This document shows, in pieces, positions 8,275 to 16,681 of a DNA stretch of 54,913 bases. The position numbers and the translations under genes were made by a program. The notes under the pieces are model-generated. The model was not told the origin of the DNA and did not search any database. It worked only from the letters and a program-made list of their open reading frames with translations. The stretch covers positions 1-54,913 of the forward strand of contig DASUZB010000055.1 of NCBI GenBank assembly GCA_036377075.1, written 5' to 3'. The DNA is from DASUZB01 sp036377075. GTDB lineage: Bacteria > Actinomycetota > CALGFH01. Within the stretch, counting starts at the first letter, position 1. Each line of letters begins with the position of its first letter.

Positions 8275-9338
8275 GCGCCGTGCCCGGCACCGCGGCAACG
8301 CCCGGAACGGCGGACGCCCGCGTGGGTGAACCTCTGCTCGAGGTCGAAGGATTGGTCACAAGCTACCCGGTGCGACGCGGCCTGCGGGCGGCGCTGGCGC
8401 GCCGGCCGCGGCAGGTGGTGCGCGCGGTCGACGGGGTCTCGTTCTCCCTCGCCAGGGGCGAGATGCTCGCCCTGGTGGGCGAGTCCGGCTGCGGCAAGAC
8501 CACCACCGCCCAGAGCGTCCTGCGGCTGGTCGAGCCGGACGGCGGCACGGTCCGCTTCCGGGGCCGCGACGTGACCGGCCTGCCAGCCGGCGAGCTGCGC
8601 CGGCTGCGCCGCCACATGCAGCTCATCTACCAGGACCCCTACGAGTCGCTCGACCCGCGCTTCTCGGTGGCGCAGACGGTCGAGGAGCCGCTGCTGGTGC
8701 ACCGCGGCACGGCCGGCGCGCGCACCCGCGCCGAGCGGCGCGAGCTGGCCGCCGCGGCCCTCGAGCGCGCCGGGCTCAGCCCCGCCGGGCTGTACCTGGA
8801 CCGCCACCCGCACGAGCTCTCCGGCGGCCAGCGCCAGCGGGTGGCGATCGCCGCCAGCCTGGTGCTCGAGCCGGACCTGCTGGTCGCCGACGAGCCGGTG
8901 TCGATGCTGGACGTGTCGGTCCGCGCCGGCGTCCTCGCCCTGCTCGACGGCCTGCGGCGCGAGCGCGGCCTGGGCATCCTGATGATCACCCACGACCTGT
9001 CGACCGCGGCGAGCTTCGCCGACCGCATCGCGGTCATGTACCTGGGCCGCATCGTCGAGCAGGGCCCCGCCCGCGAGGTCATCCAGCGGCCCGCCCACCC
9101 CTACACCAGGGCGCTGCTGTCGGCGGTGCCCAAGCGCGACCCGAGGGCGCACAGCCGCCCGCAGCTGCTCGAGGGCGAGACCCCCGACCCCACCGTGGTC
9201 CCGCCCGGCTGCCGCTTCCATCCCCGCTGCCCGGTCGCGTTCGACCGCTGCCCCACCGAGGACCCGGCGCTGCGCCCGGTTCCCGGCGGGGACGGTGGGC
9301 ACCAGGCCGCCTGCCTGCTGGTGGAGGCGCGCGGCTGA
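8271..9338 (+). CDS. Peptide ABC transporter ATPase (DppF type)
   Basis: A 355-residue partner ATPase with Walker A GESGCGKTT (70-78), QDPYESLDP Q-loop (121-129), signature LSGGQRQRV (183-191) and Walker B LLVADEPVSMLD. In the Walker B block the usual PTSALD or VSALD is VSMLD. The C-terminal oligopeptide domain (CRFHPRCP ... CP) closes the protein. GTG 8271 overlaps the upstream stop. It is the last gene of the operon that starts at 372; a PadR gene with its own promoter follows after 41 bases. Confidence 0.93.
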   Translation: MSAVPGTAATPGTADARVGEPLLEVEGLVTSYPVRRGLRAALARRPRQVVRAVDGVSFSLARGEMLALVGESGCGKTTTAQSVLRLVEPDGGTVRFRGRDVTGLPAGELRRLRRHMQLIYQDPYESLDPRFSVAQTVEEPLLVHRGTAGARTRAERRELAAAALERAGLSPAGLYLDRHPHELSGGQRQRVAIAASLVLEPDLLVADEPVSMLDVSVRAGVLALLDGLRRERGLGILMITHDLSTAASFADRIAVMYLGRIVEQGPAREVIQRPAHPYTRALLSAVPKRDPRAHSRPQLLEGETPDPTVVPPGCRFHPRCPVAFDRCPTEDPALRPVPGGDGGHQAACLLVEARG

Positions 9339-9342
9339 CGGC

Positions 9343-9373
9343 TTGACCAGCGCAACTCTAGCTATATAGAGTT
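9343..9373 (+). promoter_or_regulatory. padR promoter with palindromic operator
   Basis: TTGACC at 9343-9348 is a good -35, and TATAGA at 9365-9370 a good -10 with 16 bases between. A perfect inverted repeat, AACTCTA / TAGAGTT with a 6-base spacer (9354-9373), covers the -10 and includes the self-complementary CTATATAG. The predicted transcript starts within a base or two of the GTG at 9380, so the mRNA is probably leaderless. Placement over the -10 fits autorepression by the PadR protein. Confidence 0.65.
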
Positions 9374-9379
9374 ACGTCC

Positions 9380-9712
9380 GTGACCCGTACCCGGCGCCCC
9401 TCGGCGCAGACCACCGCCGTCGTGCTGGCCCTGGCCCAGAACCCGACCGACTGGCACTACGGCTACCAGCTGTGCCAGCAGCTCGGCCTCAAGGCCGGCT
9501 CGGTCTACCCGATCCTCATGCGGCTGGCCGACCGTGGCCTGCTGGAGACCGCCTGGGAGGCCGGCGCGCCGGCCGGGAGGCCACCGCGGCACCTGTACCG
9601 GCTGACCGGGCCCGGCCGGTCCCTGGCGGCCGAGCTGGCCGGGCAGGCGACGCCGGCCGTGGCCCCGTCCGCCCGCCGAACCAGGTCACGGCCCCGGTGG
9701 GAGGGCGCGTGA
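9380..9712 (+). CDS. PadR family transcriptional regulator
   Basis: A 110-residue winged-helix regulator. The PadR DNA-binding domain covers roughly residues 10-85, with the family block YGYQLCQQLGLKAGSVYPILMRLADRGLL split across helix 3 and the start of the wing. It lacks the long C-terminal Vir_act dimerisation domain, so it belongs to the short class (PadR-s2). The GTG start sits just after the predicted transcription start. Its 3' end overlaps the convergent PLP-enzyme gene by 27 bases. Its target beyond its own promoter is not evident; the importer upstream is the nearest candidate. Confidence 0.85.
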   Translation: MTRTRRPSAQTTAVVLALAQNPTDWHYGYQLCQQLGLKAGSVYPILMRLADRGLLETAWEAGAPAGRPPRHLYRLTGPGRSLAAELAGQATPAVAPSARRTRSRPRWEGA

Positions 9713-10915
9713 GCCTGATCTGGTTCCAGGAGGTGTCCCCGCGAGGGCCTGGTCGAGGTCGGCGACGAGCTCGGCGGGGTCCTCGAGGCCGACCGAGAGG
9801 CGCACCATGCCCGGCCGGATGCCGGCCAGGTCGAGCTCCTCGTGGGTGTAGGAGAACTGCGAGGAGTTGTGGGGCGCGCTGACCAGCGTCTCGACGCCGC
9901 CGAGGCTGGTCGCCTCGCGGACCAGGTTGAGGGCGCGCAGGAAGCGGGCGGCGCGGTCGTTGCCGCCGCGGACGACGAAGGCGACCATCGCGCCCCGCCG
10001 CCCGGGCCGCCAGGTCCGCTCGGCCACCGCCGCGTCCGGGTGGGACGCCAGCCCCGGGTAGGCGACCTCGACCACCTCCGGCGAGCCCTCCAGCCAGCGG
10101 GCGACCCGCGCCGCGGCCTCGGCCTGCCGGCCGAGGCGCAGCTCGTAGGTGTGCAGCGCCCGGCCGACCAGGAACGCGGCGTGCGGGTCGAGGCAGGTGC
10201 CGAAGGTGACCACCCGCCGCTGGACCTCGCGGACGGCGGCGGCGCCGCCGGCCACCGCGCCGGCGACGACGTCGGAGTGGCCGTTGAGGAACTTGGTGGC
10301 CGAGTGGACCACCAGGTCGGCGCCGAGCGCCAGCGGCTGGACGGTGAACGCCGACGCGAAGGTGTTGTCGACCACCAGGCGGGCGCCGTGCCGGTGTGCC
10401 AGCTCGGCGACCCCGGGGACGTCGAGCACGCGGAGCTGCGGGTTGGACAGCGACTCGGCGTAGGCGACCGCCACCGGCCCGGCGGCGAGCGCTTCCCGCC
10501 ACTGCGCCAGGTCGGCGGTGGCGACGAAGTCGACCCGGATCCCGAGCGCGGGCAGGTCGCGGACCAGCAGGTCGCGGGTGTCACCGTAGAGCTCGCGCGC
10601 GGCGACGACGCGGTCGCCCGCCCGCAACAGCGACAGCAGGGTGGTGGCGATCGCCCCCATCCCGCTGCTGGTCATCACGGCGGCCTCGGCGCCCTCCAGG
10701 CGCGCCACCGCGTCGGCCGCCCAGGCCACGGTGGGGTTGCCGAAGCGGGTGTACCAGGCCTCGCCGAAGCCGCCGCCGTCGACGATGTCCTGGTAGCTCT
10801 GGTCGTCCAGCTCGAAGGTGGTGCACTGGTAGATCGGCGGCACCACCGGCGTGGTGCGGCTGAGGTAGCCGCGGGCCGCGTCCGTCCAGCGCTCGCCGGG
10901 TCCAAGGGTCGTCAT
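9686..10915 (-). CDS. Cys/Met metabolism PLP-dependent enzyme
   Basis: A 409-residue fold-type I PLP enzyme of the cystathionine gamma-synthase / gamma-lyase / methionine gamma-lyase family. The Schiff-base lysine is Lys208 in SATKFLNGHSD, and the Asp that pairs with the pyridine nitrogen is in VVDNTFAS (181-188). The residue aligned with the tyrosine of WYTRFGNPT (54-62) is present. Sequence alone does not separate synthase from lyase. The ATG follows AGGAGGTGCCCGG and lies 22 bases after the amidohydrolase gene, so it is the last gene of a three-gene operon. The tail overlaps the padR 3' end. Confidence 0.88.
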   Translation of the reverse strand: MTTLGPGERWTDAARGYLSRTTPVVPPIYQCTTFELDDQSYQDIVDGGGFGEAWYTRFGNPTVAWAADAVARLEGAEAAVMTSSGMGAIATTLLSLLRAGDRVVAARELYGDTRDLLVRDLPALGIRVDFVATADLAQWREALAAGPVAVAYAESLSNPQLRVLDVPGVAELAHRHGARLVVDNTFASAFTVQPLALGADLVVHSATKFLNGHSDVVAGAVAGGAAAVREVQRRVVTFGTCLDPHAAFLVGRALHTYELRLGRQAEAAARVARWLEGSPEVVEVAYPGLASHPDAAVAERTWRPGRRGAMVAFVVRGGNDRAARFLRALNLVREATSLGGVETLVSAPHNSSQFSYTHEELDLAGIRPGMVRLSVGLEDPAELVADLDQALAGTPPGTRSGSRALPPGP

Positions 10916-10937
10916 CCGGGCACCTCCTCACATCGCC

Positions 10938-12575
10938 TCAGCCCTGCCAGCCGGGCGCCGCGTGCACCACCTCGCCGTCGACCAGGGTGGCCAGCACGCG
11001 GGCGTCGCCGACGGGGCCGGCGGCGGGGTCGAACAGGTCGCGGTCGAGCACGGCGAGGTCGGCGCGCTTGCCCGGCTCGACCGAGCCGGTGTCGGCGTCG
11101 AGCCGGTTGGCGTAGGCGGCGCCGATGGTGAACGCGTCCAGCGCGGCGGGCAGGTCGAGGCGCTCGGCGGGCAGGAACGGCTCGCCGCCACGGTCGTGCG
11201 GGGGGACCCGGTTCACCGCCACCTCGATCTGGGCGAGCGGGTCGGGGGTGCTGACCGACCAGTCGCTGCCGAACGCCAGCGTCGCGCCGGCCGCGCGCAG
11301 GCTCGCCCAGGGGTACTGCCAGGCCGCCCGCTCGGCGCTGACGAACGGCAGCGTCAGCTCGCGCATGTAGCCGTCGAGCACGGCCCAGAACGGCTGCGCG
11401 TTGGCGATCACGCCGAGGCGGCGGAAGCGCTGCCGGTCGTCGGGATGGACGAACTGCAGGTGGGCGATCTGGTGGCGGGCGTCGCGGCGGCCGTTGGCGG
11501 TGACCGCGGCCTCGAAGGCATCCAGCGCCTCGCGCACCGCCCGGTCGCCGATCGCGTGCACGTGCACGTCGAAGCCCTCGCGGTCGAGCGCGACCACCGC
11601 CCTGGCCAGCTCGGCGGGCGGCAGCATCGAGGTGCCGCGCTCGCCGTCGCGGCCCAGGTAGGGCTCCAGCATCGCCGCGGTGAAGTTCTCGGCGACGCCG
11701 TCCTGCACGATCTTGACGGCGCCGGCGCGCAGCCGGCCGACGGCGCCACGGGCGCGCCCCTCCACCAGCTCGGCGAGCTGCTCGTGGCCGCGGCCCGGGT
11801 CCCACTTGAGCGCCGCGACCACGCGGGCGGTGAGCGTGCCCGCCTCGGCCGCCGCGCGGTAGGCGTCGAGCTGCCACGGCAGCACCCAGGCGTCCTGCCA
11901 GGCGGTGATGCCGAGCGCGTGCAGGTGCGCCTGCGCGGCGGCGAGCGCGGCGGCCAGCTCGTCGGGTCCGGGCAGCGGCACGACGCGCTCGACCAGGCGC
12001 ATGGCCTCCTCGTGCAGCACCCCGGTGGGCGCACCGTGCGGGTCGCGCTCGAGCCGGCCGCGGGGTGGGTCGGCGGTGCCCTGGCCGACGCCGGCGAGCC
12101 GCAGCGCGGGCGCGTTCGCCCAGCCGGAGTGCCCGTCGCGGCTCTCCAGCCAGGCGGGACGGTCGGGCACGAGCCGGTCGAGCAGCCCCGCCGGGGGCAC
12201 GCCGCCGGGGAAGGCGTCCATGCGCCAGCCGCCGCCGAGCACCCACGGCGCGTCGGGGTTGGCGGCGACCCAGGCGCGGACCGCGTCGCCGTAGGCGACG
12301 GGCTCGACCTCGGTCAGGGCGCAGCGCCGCAGCTCCAGCCCTGAGGTGAGGGGGTGGGCGTGGGCGTCCTGGAAGCCGGGCACGACCATGCCGCCGTCCA
12401 GGCGCAGCACCCGGGTCTCCGGCCCGGCGCGGGCGAGCACATCGCGCTCGGCGCCGACCGCGACGACGCGCCCGCCGCCGACCGCGACCCCGCCGGCCCA
12501 GCGCCTGGCCGCGTCGGCCGTGTACACCGGCGCGCCGACCAGGACCAGCTCCGGCGGCCGGGCGGGTGTGCTCAC
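10938..12575 (-). CDS. YtcJ-type metal-dependent amidohydrolase
   Basis: A 545-residue amidohydrolase-superfamily protein of the YtcJ / amidohydrolase_3 class. The N-terminal beta-sandwich leads to the HxH metal motif DAHAHP (His72, His74). Later blocks are VHAIGDRAV with a metal-ligand His, HLQFVHPDD and FGSDW. This class includes formamide deformylases and imidazolone-type hydrolases; the substrate here is unknown. It starts with GTG 12575, six bases after the upstream stop, so it is co-transcribed with the split-barrel gene and the PLP enzyme. Confidence 0.86.
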   Translation of the reverse strand: MSTPARPPELVLVGAPVYTADAARRWAGGVAVGGGRVVAVGAERDVLARAGPETRVLRLDGGMVVPGFQDAHAHPLTSGLELRRCALTEVEPVAYGDAVRAWVAANPDAPWVLGGGWRMDAFPGGVPPAGLLDRLVPDRPAWLESRDGHSGWANAPALRLAGVGQGTADPPRGRLERDPHGAPTGVLHEEAMRLVERVVPLPGPDELAAALAAAQAHLHALGITAWQDAWVLPWQLDAYRAAAEAGTLTARVVAALKWDPGRGHEQLAELVEGRARGAVGRLRAGAVKIVQDGVAENFTAAMLEPYLGRDGERGTSMLPPAELARAVVALDREGFDVHVHAIGDRAVREALDAFEAAVTANGRRDARHQIAHLQFVHPDDRQRFRRLGVIANAQPFWAVLDGYMRELTLPFVSAERAAWQYPWASLRAAGATLAFGSDWSVSTPDPLAQIEVAVNRVPPHDRGGEPFLPAERLDLPAALDAFTIGAAYANRLDADTGSVEPGKRADLAVLDRDLFDPAAGPVGDARVLATLVDGEVVHAAPGWQG

Positions 12576-12581
12576 CGTCGC

Positions 12582-13061
12582 CTAGCGCCCGGGCGCGTCG
12601 ACGTCGGCGGCGATGCGGTGGTCGGGGCTGCCGTCCTTGGCCAGGATCGAGTGCCCCGAGGCGGTCGCCCGGTACAGCCGCAGGCCCGCCGCTCCGCCGA
12701 CGTCGTCGGTCGTCCACGCCTGGCCGCCGGTCGCCAGCGAGCGGCGCGAGAAGACCTCGATCCCCCGCTCGAGCTCCGCCCCGGTGACCTCCTCGGCCTC
12801 GGCCTCCATGTAGACGCCCTGGCCGGCGCCGATCGGCACCGACGAGTCGAACACCACGATGCCCACCTGGGGCCGGGCCGCGATGTTGCGCGAGTGCTGC
12901 CTCTCTGGTGAGGAGACCCAGAAGAACTCGCCGTAGCCCGAGTTGGCGAAGTAGACGGGCGTGGCCCACGGCCGCCCGTCGGCGTCGGCGGTGGCGAGCA
13001 CCATGTACAGGTTGGCGTCGATGATCTGCCGCGCGACCGCTCCCGCGTCCGATGCTGGCAC
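12582..13061 (-). CDS. FMN-binding split-barrel (PNPOx-like) protein
   Basis: About 159 residues of the pyridoxamine 5'-phosphate oxidase-like fold, containing YMVLATADADGRPWATPVYF and FFWVSSPERQHSRNI, both typical of the flavin/F420 split-barrel superfamily. The chemistry is unknown. I take GTG 13061 because it follows AGGAGGGGACG and places the start at the usual distance before the first strand. An earlier ATG at 13130 is also open but has no binding site and would extend into the vapBC promoter. First gene of the leftward three-gene operon. Confidence 0.78.
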   Translation of the reverse strand: MPASDAGAVARQIIDANLYMVLATADADGRPWATPVYFANSGYGEFFWVSSPERQHSRNIAARPQVGIVVFDSSVPIGAGQGVYMEAEAEEVTGAELERGIEVFSRRSLATGGQAWTTDDVGGAAGLRLYRATASGHSILAKDGSPDHRIAADVDAPGR

Positions 13062-13119
13062 CGTCCCCTCCTCGCTGCCGACGACCCGGAGCAGCATAGC
13101 CGTGGACGAGCCGACGAGG

Positions 13120-13156
13120 TTCGACATCATGATGCTTAGGTCTTATGCTTTGATGC
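13120..13156 (+). promoter_or_regulatory. vapBC promoter and operator
   Basis: TTCGAC (13120-13125) and TATGCT (13144-13149) form a plausible promoter with an 18-base spacer, placing transcription start at the ATG of vapB (13157), so a leaderless message is likely. A self-complementary CATCATGATG (13125-13134) sits between the two boxes, and GATGC recurs at 13131 and 13151. This is the usual position for autoregulation by a VapBC complex. Confidence 0.5.
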
Positions 13157-13420
13157 ATGCGGACCACCATCAACATCGACGACGCCCTGCTGGCCGAGGC
13201 CAAGCAGGTGGCGGCGCGCACGGGCCGAAGCCTGGCGGCCGTGGTCGAGGACGCGCTGCGGGAGAGCCTGCACCGGCGCAACCGCCCCGGCGTGCGGACC
13301 GTCGAGCTGCCCAGTTTCGGCGAGGGCGGCTTCCAGCCCGGCGTGGACCTCGACGACAGCGCGGCTCTGCTCGAACTGATGGAGCAGGACGACCGGGACA
13401 CCGGCGATGCGACTGGTTGA
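13157..13420 (+). CDS. vapB: VapB-type ribbon-helix-helix antitoxin
   Basis: An 87-residue antitoxin. The N-terminus MRTTINIDDALLAEAKQVA reads as the beta strand and first helix of a ribbon-helix-helix DNA-binding domain, followed by TGRSLAAVVEDALRESL. The C-terminal 40 residues are acidic (DLDDSAALLELMEQDD), as expected for a toxin-neutralising arm. It overlaps vapC by 14 bases and would dimerise on the operator just upstream. Confidence 0.85.
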   Translation: MRTTINIDDALLAEAKQVAARTGRSLAAVVEDALRESLHRRNRPGVRTVELPSFGEGGFQPGVDLDDSAALLELMEQDDRDTGDATG

Positions 13421-13838
13421 CGTCAACGTCCTGATCTACGCGCACCGCCTCGACGCCCCCGGGCACCAGGACTATGCCGACTGGCTCCGCAACCTGCTCG
13501 CCGACCAGGAGCCGTATGGCGTGTCCGACCTGATCCTCAGCGGCTTCCTCAGGGTCGTCACCAACCCCAAGGTCTTCAGGCAGCCCACGCCGCCGGCGAC
13601 CGCGCTCGCCTTCGTGGAGGTCCTGCGCGGGCAGCCGAACTGCGTGCCGGTCGCGCCCGGCCAGCGCCACTGGGACATCTTCACCCGGCTCTGCCTGGCC
13701 GCCAGCGTCAAGGGCAACCTGGTGCCCGACGCCTACCTGGCGGCCCTTGCGATCGAGTCGGGCAGCGAGTGGATCACCACCGACCGCGACTTCAGCCGCT
13801 TCCCCGGCCTCCGCTGGCGCCACCCCCTCGACGAGTAG
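13407..13838 (+). CDS. vapC: VapC-type PIN-domain ribonuclease toxin
   Basis: A 143-residue PIN-domain endoribonuclease, the toxin of the module. The acidic metal-binding residues are recognisable: Asp5 in LVDVNVLIY, Asp108 in NLVPDAYLAALA, and Asp126/Asp128 in WITTDRDF. Members cleave tRNA or rRNA; the target here is unknown. The ATG lies inside the antitoxin gene, so translation is coupled. Length is normal and nothing looks damaged. Confidence 0.87.
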   Translation: MRLVDVNVLIYAHRLDAPGHQDYADWLRNLLADQEPYGVSDLILSGFLRVVTNPKVFRQPTPPATALAFVEVLRGQPNCVPVAPGQRHWDIFTRLCLAASVKGNLVPDAYLAALAIESGSEWITTDRDFSRFPGLRWRHPLDE

Positions 13839-13919
13839 GCCTTCTTCGGCTCCAGCAAGGGCTCGTACCCTGCACGGCGCGCCCTGGAGGACCACCGCGG
13901 CCTGCCTGCGGCCACGCGG

Positions 13920-14735
13920 TCAGATCGCCGCGGTCAGCGGCCGGTAGTTGCGGCGGAGGATGCTGGGGCCGAGCAGCCACAGCGTGGCGGCGCGGACGGC
14001 CGGGTGCAGGTAGCGGGTGTGGTCGCGGCGGTGGGTCTGGGCGCGGACCCACTCGGTCCGCGGGCGGCGGCGGGCCTCGAACCGCGCCAGCGCCTCGGGG
14101 ACGGCGGTACCGCCGTCGAGGCAGTCGGCGAGCACCGGCGCGTCCTCGATCGCCATCGCCGCGCCTTCGGCCATGTTCGGTGAGGTCGCGTGCGCGGCGT
14201 CGCCGACCAGCAGCACCCGGCCGCGCGCCCAGGAGGGGATGCTGACCTCCTCGATCACGCCGGCGTGCACGGGGGTGGCGTGGTCGAGCGCCCGCAGGAT
14301 CGTCGCGGCCGGCTCGGCGAAGGAGGCGAACAGCTCCCGAAGCCTGGCCGCCTCGTCGGCCACGGGGGCGACGCCGGCGTCGGGGGTGACGACGTCGGCG
14401 TAGCAGTAGGCGCGGCCCGACCCGATCGGCAGGGTGAGGAAGGCCGCGCGCCGGCCGAGCAGCACCGACCAGGTGGTCACCTGCGGCGGGCACGGCACCA
14501 CGAAGCGCCAGCCGACCTGGCCGACGGGCCGCGGCGCCGGCGCGCCGCGGAGGGCGAGCCGGCGCACCGCGGAGTGGATCCCGTCCGCGCCGACCACCAG
14601 GTCGTAGTCGCCGCTGGTGCGGTCGCTGAAGGCGACGGTGACGCCGCCGGTTCGCTGGGAGAGGGCCGTCGGGGCGACACCCATGCGGACCGGCGCGTCG
14701 CCGGCCCCGACCCGCAGCACCTCGTGCAGGTTCGA
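13920..14735 (-). pseudogene. 5'-truncated FAD-dependent monooxygenase
   Basis: The leftward frame ends at 13920 and reads as about 270 C-terminal residues of a PHBH-type aromatic monooxygenase: NLHEVL, then the DG motif YDLVVGADGIHSAVR, then the second FAD block GRVLLVGDAAHATSPNMAEGAAMAIEDA. The N-terminal Rossmann GxGxxG part, about 100 residues, is missing. Upstream of NLHEVL (14730) the sequence becomes a different gene on the other strand. The frame stays open further upstream, but that translation is a low-complexity antisense shadow. The deletion endpoint coincides with the truncated 5' end of the BTAD-hydrolase gene. Non-functional as a monooxygenase unless the flavin domain lies elsewhere. 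Confidence 0.8.
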
Positions 14736-16097
14736 GTCGCTCGCCGCCACCGGCCGCGCCGAGCTGGCCAGCGGCCAGGCGGGGGTGGCGTGCGAGACCC
14801 TCGAGGCGGCGCTGGCCCTGTGGCGGGGACCGGCCCTCGCCGACGTCGGCTGGGAGCGCTTCGCCGAGGCGGAGGTGGCCCGCCTCGAGGAGTCGCGCAG
14901 GACCACCGAGGAGGACCGGCTCGACGCCGAGCTGGCCGCCGGCCGCGGCGAGCCCGCGGCGGCCATGGCCGAGGCGCTGGCCGGCGCCGAGCCGCTGCGG
15001 GAGCGCCGCTGGGGCCAGCTCGTGCTGGCGCTGTACCGCTGCGGGCGGCAGGCGGAGGCGCTGCGGCGCTTCGTCCACGTCCGCGACCTGCTCCGCGACG
15101 AGCTCGGCGTCGACCCCGGCCCGGCGCCGCGGGAGCTGCACCGCCAGGTCCTGGTGCAGGACCCGGCCCTCGACCTCCCCCACCCGGCGGCGCCGGGCGG
15201 GCCGGCCGGCGGCGGACCCGTAACCCAGTTCACGCGGCGCGCCGGCTGCGCCCTCGCCTACCAGGTGCTCGGCGACGGGCCGGTCGACCTGGTGTTCATC
15301 CCGGGGTTCAACGGCCACCTGGAGGTCCGCTGGGAGGAGCCGGCGCTCTCCCGCTTCTTCCGCCGCCTGGCCGCCTCCTGCCGGCTGGTGCTGATGGACA
15401 AGCGCGGCACCGGCATGTCGGACCGCGCGGGCGGCTACCCGCCGCTGCGGGAGCACGTGGACGACGTGCTCGCGGTGATGGACGCGGTCGGCTCGGAGCG
15501 CGCCGCCCTTGCCGCATCCTCGACGGCGGCGCGATCGCGCTGCTCACCGCGATCGCCCACCCCAACCGGGTGGCCGGGGTGGCGGCCTACGCCACCGCCG
15601 CCGCCTTCACCCCCTCGGACTCCCCGCCCGGCGTGACCCGTGCCCAGCTCGCCACGCTGCGGACGGTCGTCAGCCGGACGCTCGACGTCGAGGAGGTCCT
15701 GCCGCTGTGGGCGCCGAGCCGGGTCGGCGACGCCGCGTTCTCGCGCTGGCTGACCCGCTACATGCGCATGGGCGCCGGCGTCGGCGGCGCCGCCGAGATC
15801 GTGCGGCGCTGGCAGGAGATCGACCTACGAGAGGTGCTGCCCCAGGTCGCCGTGCCCACGCTGGTCCTGCACCGGCGCGGCGACCGAGCCATCGACCCGG
15901 GCAACGCGCGCTACCTGGCCGAGCGCATGCCGCACGCGCGACTCGCCCTGGTACCGGGCGAGGACACCATCCTGTGGGCTGGCGACGTCGACCCGATCGC
16001 CGCGGAGCTCGAGGCCTGGCTGCACGGCCTCGGCCCGGCACCCGCCGGGCGTCCGGGAGCGGCCGGGCCGCCGCGGCGCGGCACCGGCGCCTCCTGA
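14728..16097 (+). pseudogene. 5'-truncated, frameshifted BTAD / alpha-beta hydrolase
   Basis: From AGG TTC GAG (14728) the rightward frame is a bacterial transcriptional activator domain: RFESLAATGRAELASG, ALALWRGPALADV, ALYRCGRQAEALR, LRDELGVDPG. This is the helical repeat domain of SARP-type regulators, but the preceding winged-helix domain is gone. A linker leads to an alpha/beta hydrolase (VDLVFIPGFNGHLEVRWEEPA, LVLMDKRGTGMSD). Near 15513-15530 the reading frame breaks: the nucleophile region continues one frame over as ILDGGAIALLTAIAHP and runs to 16097 with LVLHRRGDRAIDPGN. A one-base loss explains it. So the gene has lost its 5' end and carries an internal frameshift. Confidence 0.8.
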
Positions 16098-16502
16098 TCA
16101 GGTGCCGGCGGGGAGCGGGCCGAGGACGCAGAACTCGTTGCCCTCCGGGTCGGCGAGCACCGCCCAGGGGACCTCGCCCTGGCCGATGTCGGCGCGCCGG
16201 GCGCCCAGGCCGAGCAGCCGCTCCACCTCCGCCCCGTGCGAGCCGTCGACCGGCCGCACGTCCAGGTGCAGGCGGTTCTTGACCGTCTTGCCCTCGGGGA
16301 CGGTCACGAACACCAGCGTCGGGGCAGCGGGAGCCTGCCTGACCCGCTCGGCCAGGTCGGGCGGTTCCCGCTCCCAGGGCGCGACCTCGACCTGCCCGTC
16401 CTCGGCGCGCACCGCGTGGTAGCCGAGGGCGGCGGCCCAGAACGCCGCCAGCGCGGCCGGGTCGCGGCAGTCGACCACGACCTCGGTGAGCCTGACCACC
16501 AT
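16098..16502 (-). CDS. VOC (glyoxalase/bleomycin-resistance fold) protein
   Basis: A 134-residue protein made of two beta-alpha-beta-beta-beta modules (first around LTEVVVDCRDPAALAAFWAAALGY, second around NRLHLDVRP ... LADPEGNEFCVL). This is the vicinal oxygen chelate fold, related to Glyoxalase_6-type proteins. Substrate unknown. ATG 16502 follows GGGGAGGCCCTC; the frame stays open for 46 codons more upstream but that part reads as noise. It ends one base after the hydrolase pseudogene stop, on the opposite strand. Confidence 0.82.
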   Translation of the reverse strand: MVVRLTEVVVDCRDPAALAAFWAAALGYHAVRAEDGQVEVAPWEREPPDLAERVRQAPAAPTLVFVTVPEGKTVKNRLHLDVRPVDGSHGAEVERLLGLGARRADIGQGEVPWAVLADPEGNEFCVLGPLPAGT

Positions 16503-16617
16503 GAGGGCCTCCCCGCTCGAGCCAGTCCGCCTCGCGTGCCAGCAGCTTTCTGCCACACCCCTGCGGCGAGCATCAAGCGGGCACCCCGGGAGGCGCCGAC
16601 GTCCGTAGCACCCGCGC

Positions 16618-16632
16618 ACGGTCGTTGACCGT
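16618..16632. promoter_or_regulatory. Inverted repeat in divergent region
   Basis: ACGGTC GTT GACCGT is a perfect 6-base inverted repeat with a 3-base centre, inside a longer imperfect dyad (GCACGG ... CCGTGC). It lies between the divergent VOC and acetyl-esterase genes, 50 bases before the esterase ATG. It could be a repressor operator; no cognate regulator is obvious. Confidence 0.3.
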
Positions 16633-16681
16633 CCGTGCACCGAGCGGTCACCCTGGCGGCCACCCGGAGAAGGAGCGCGCG

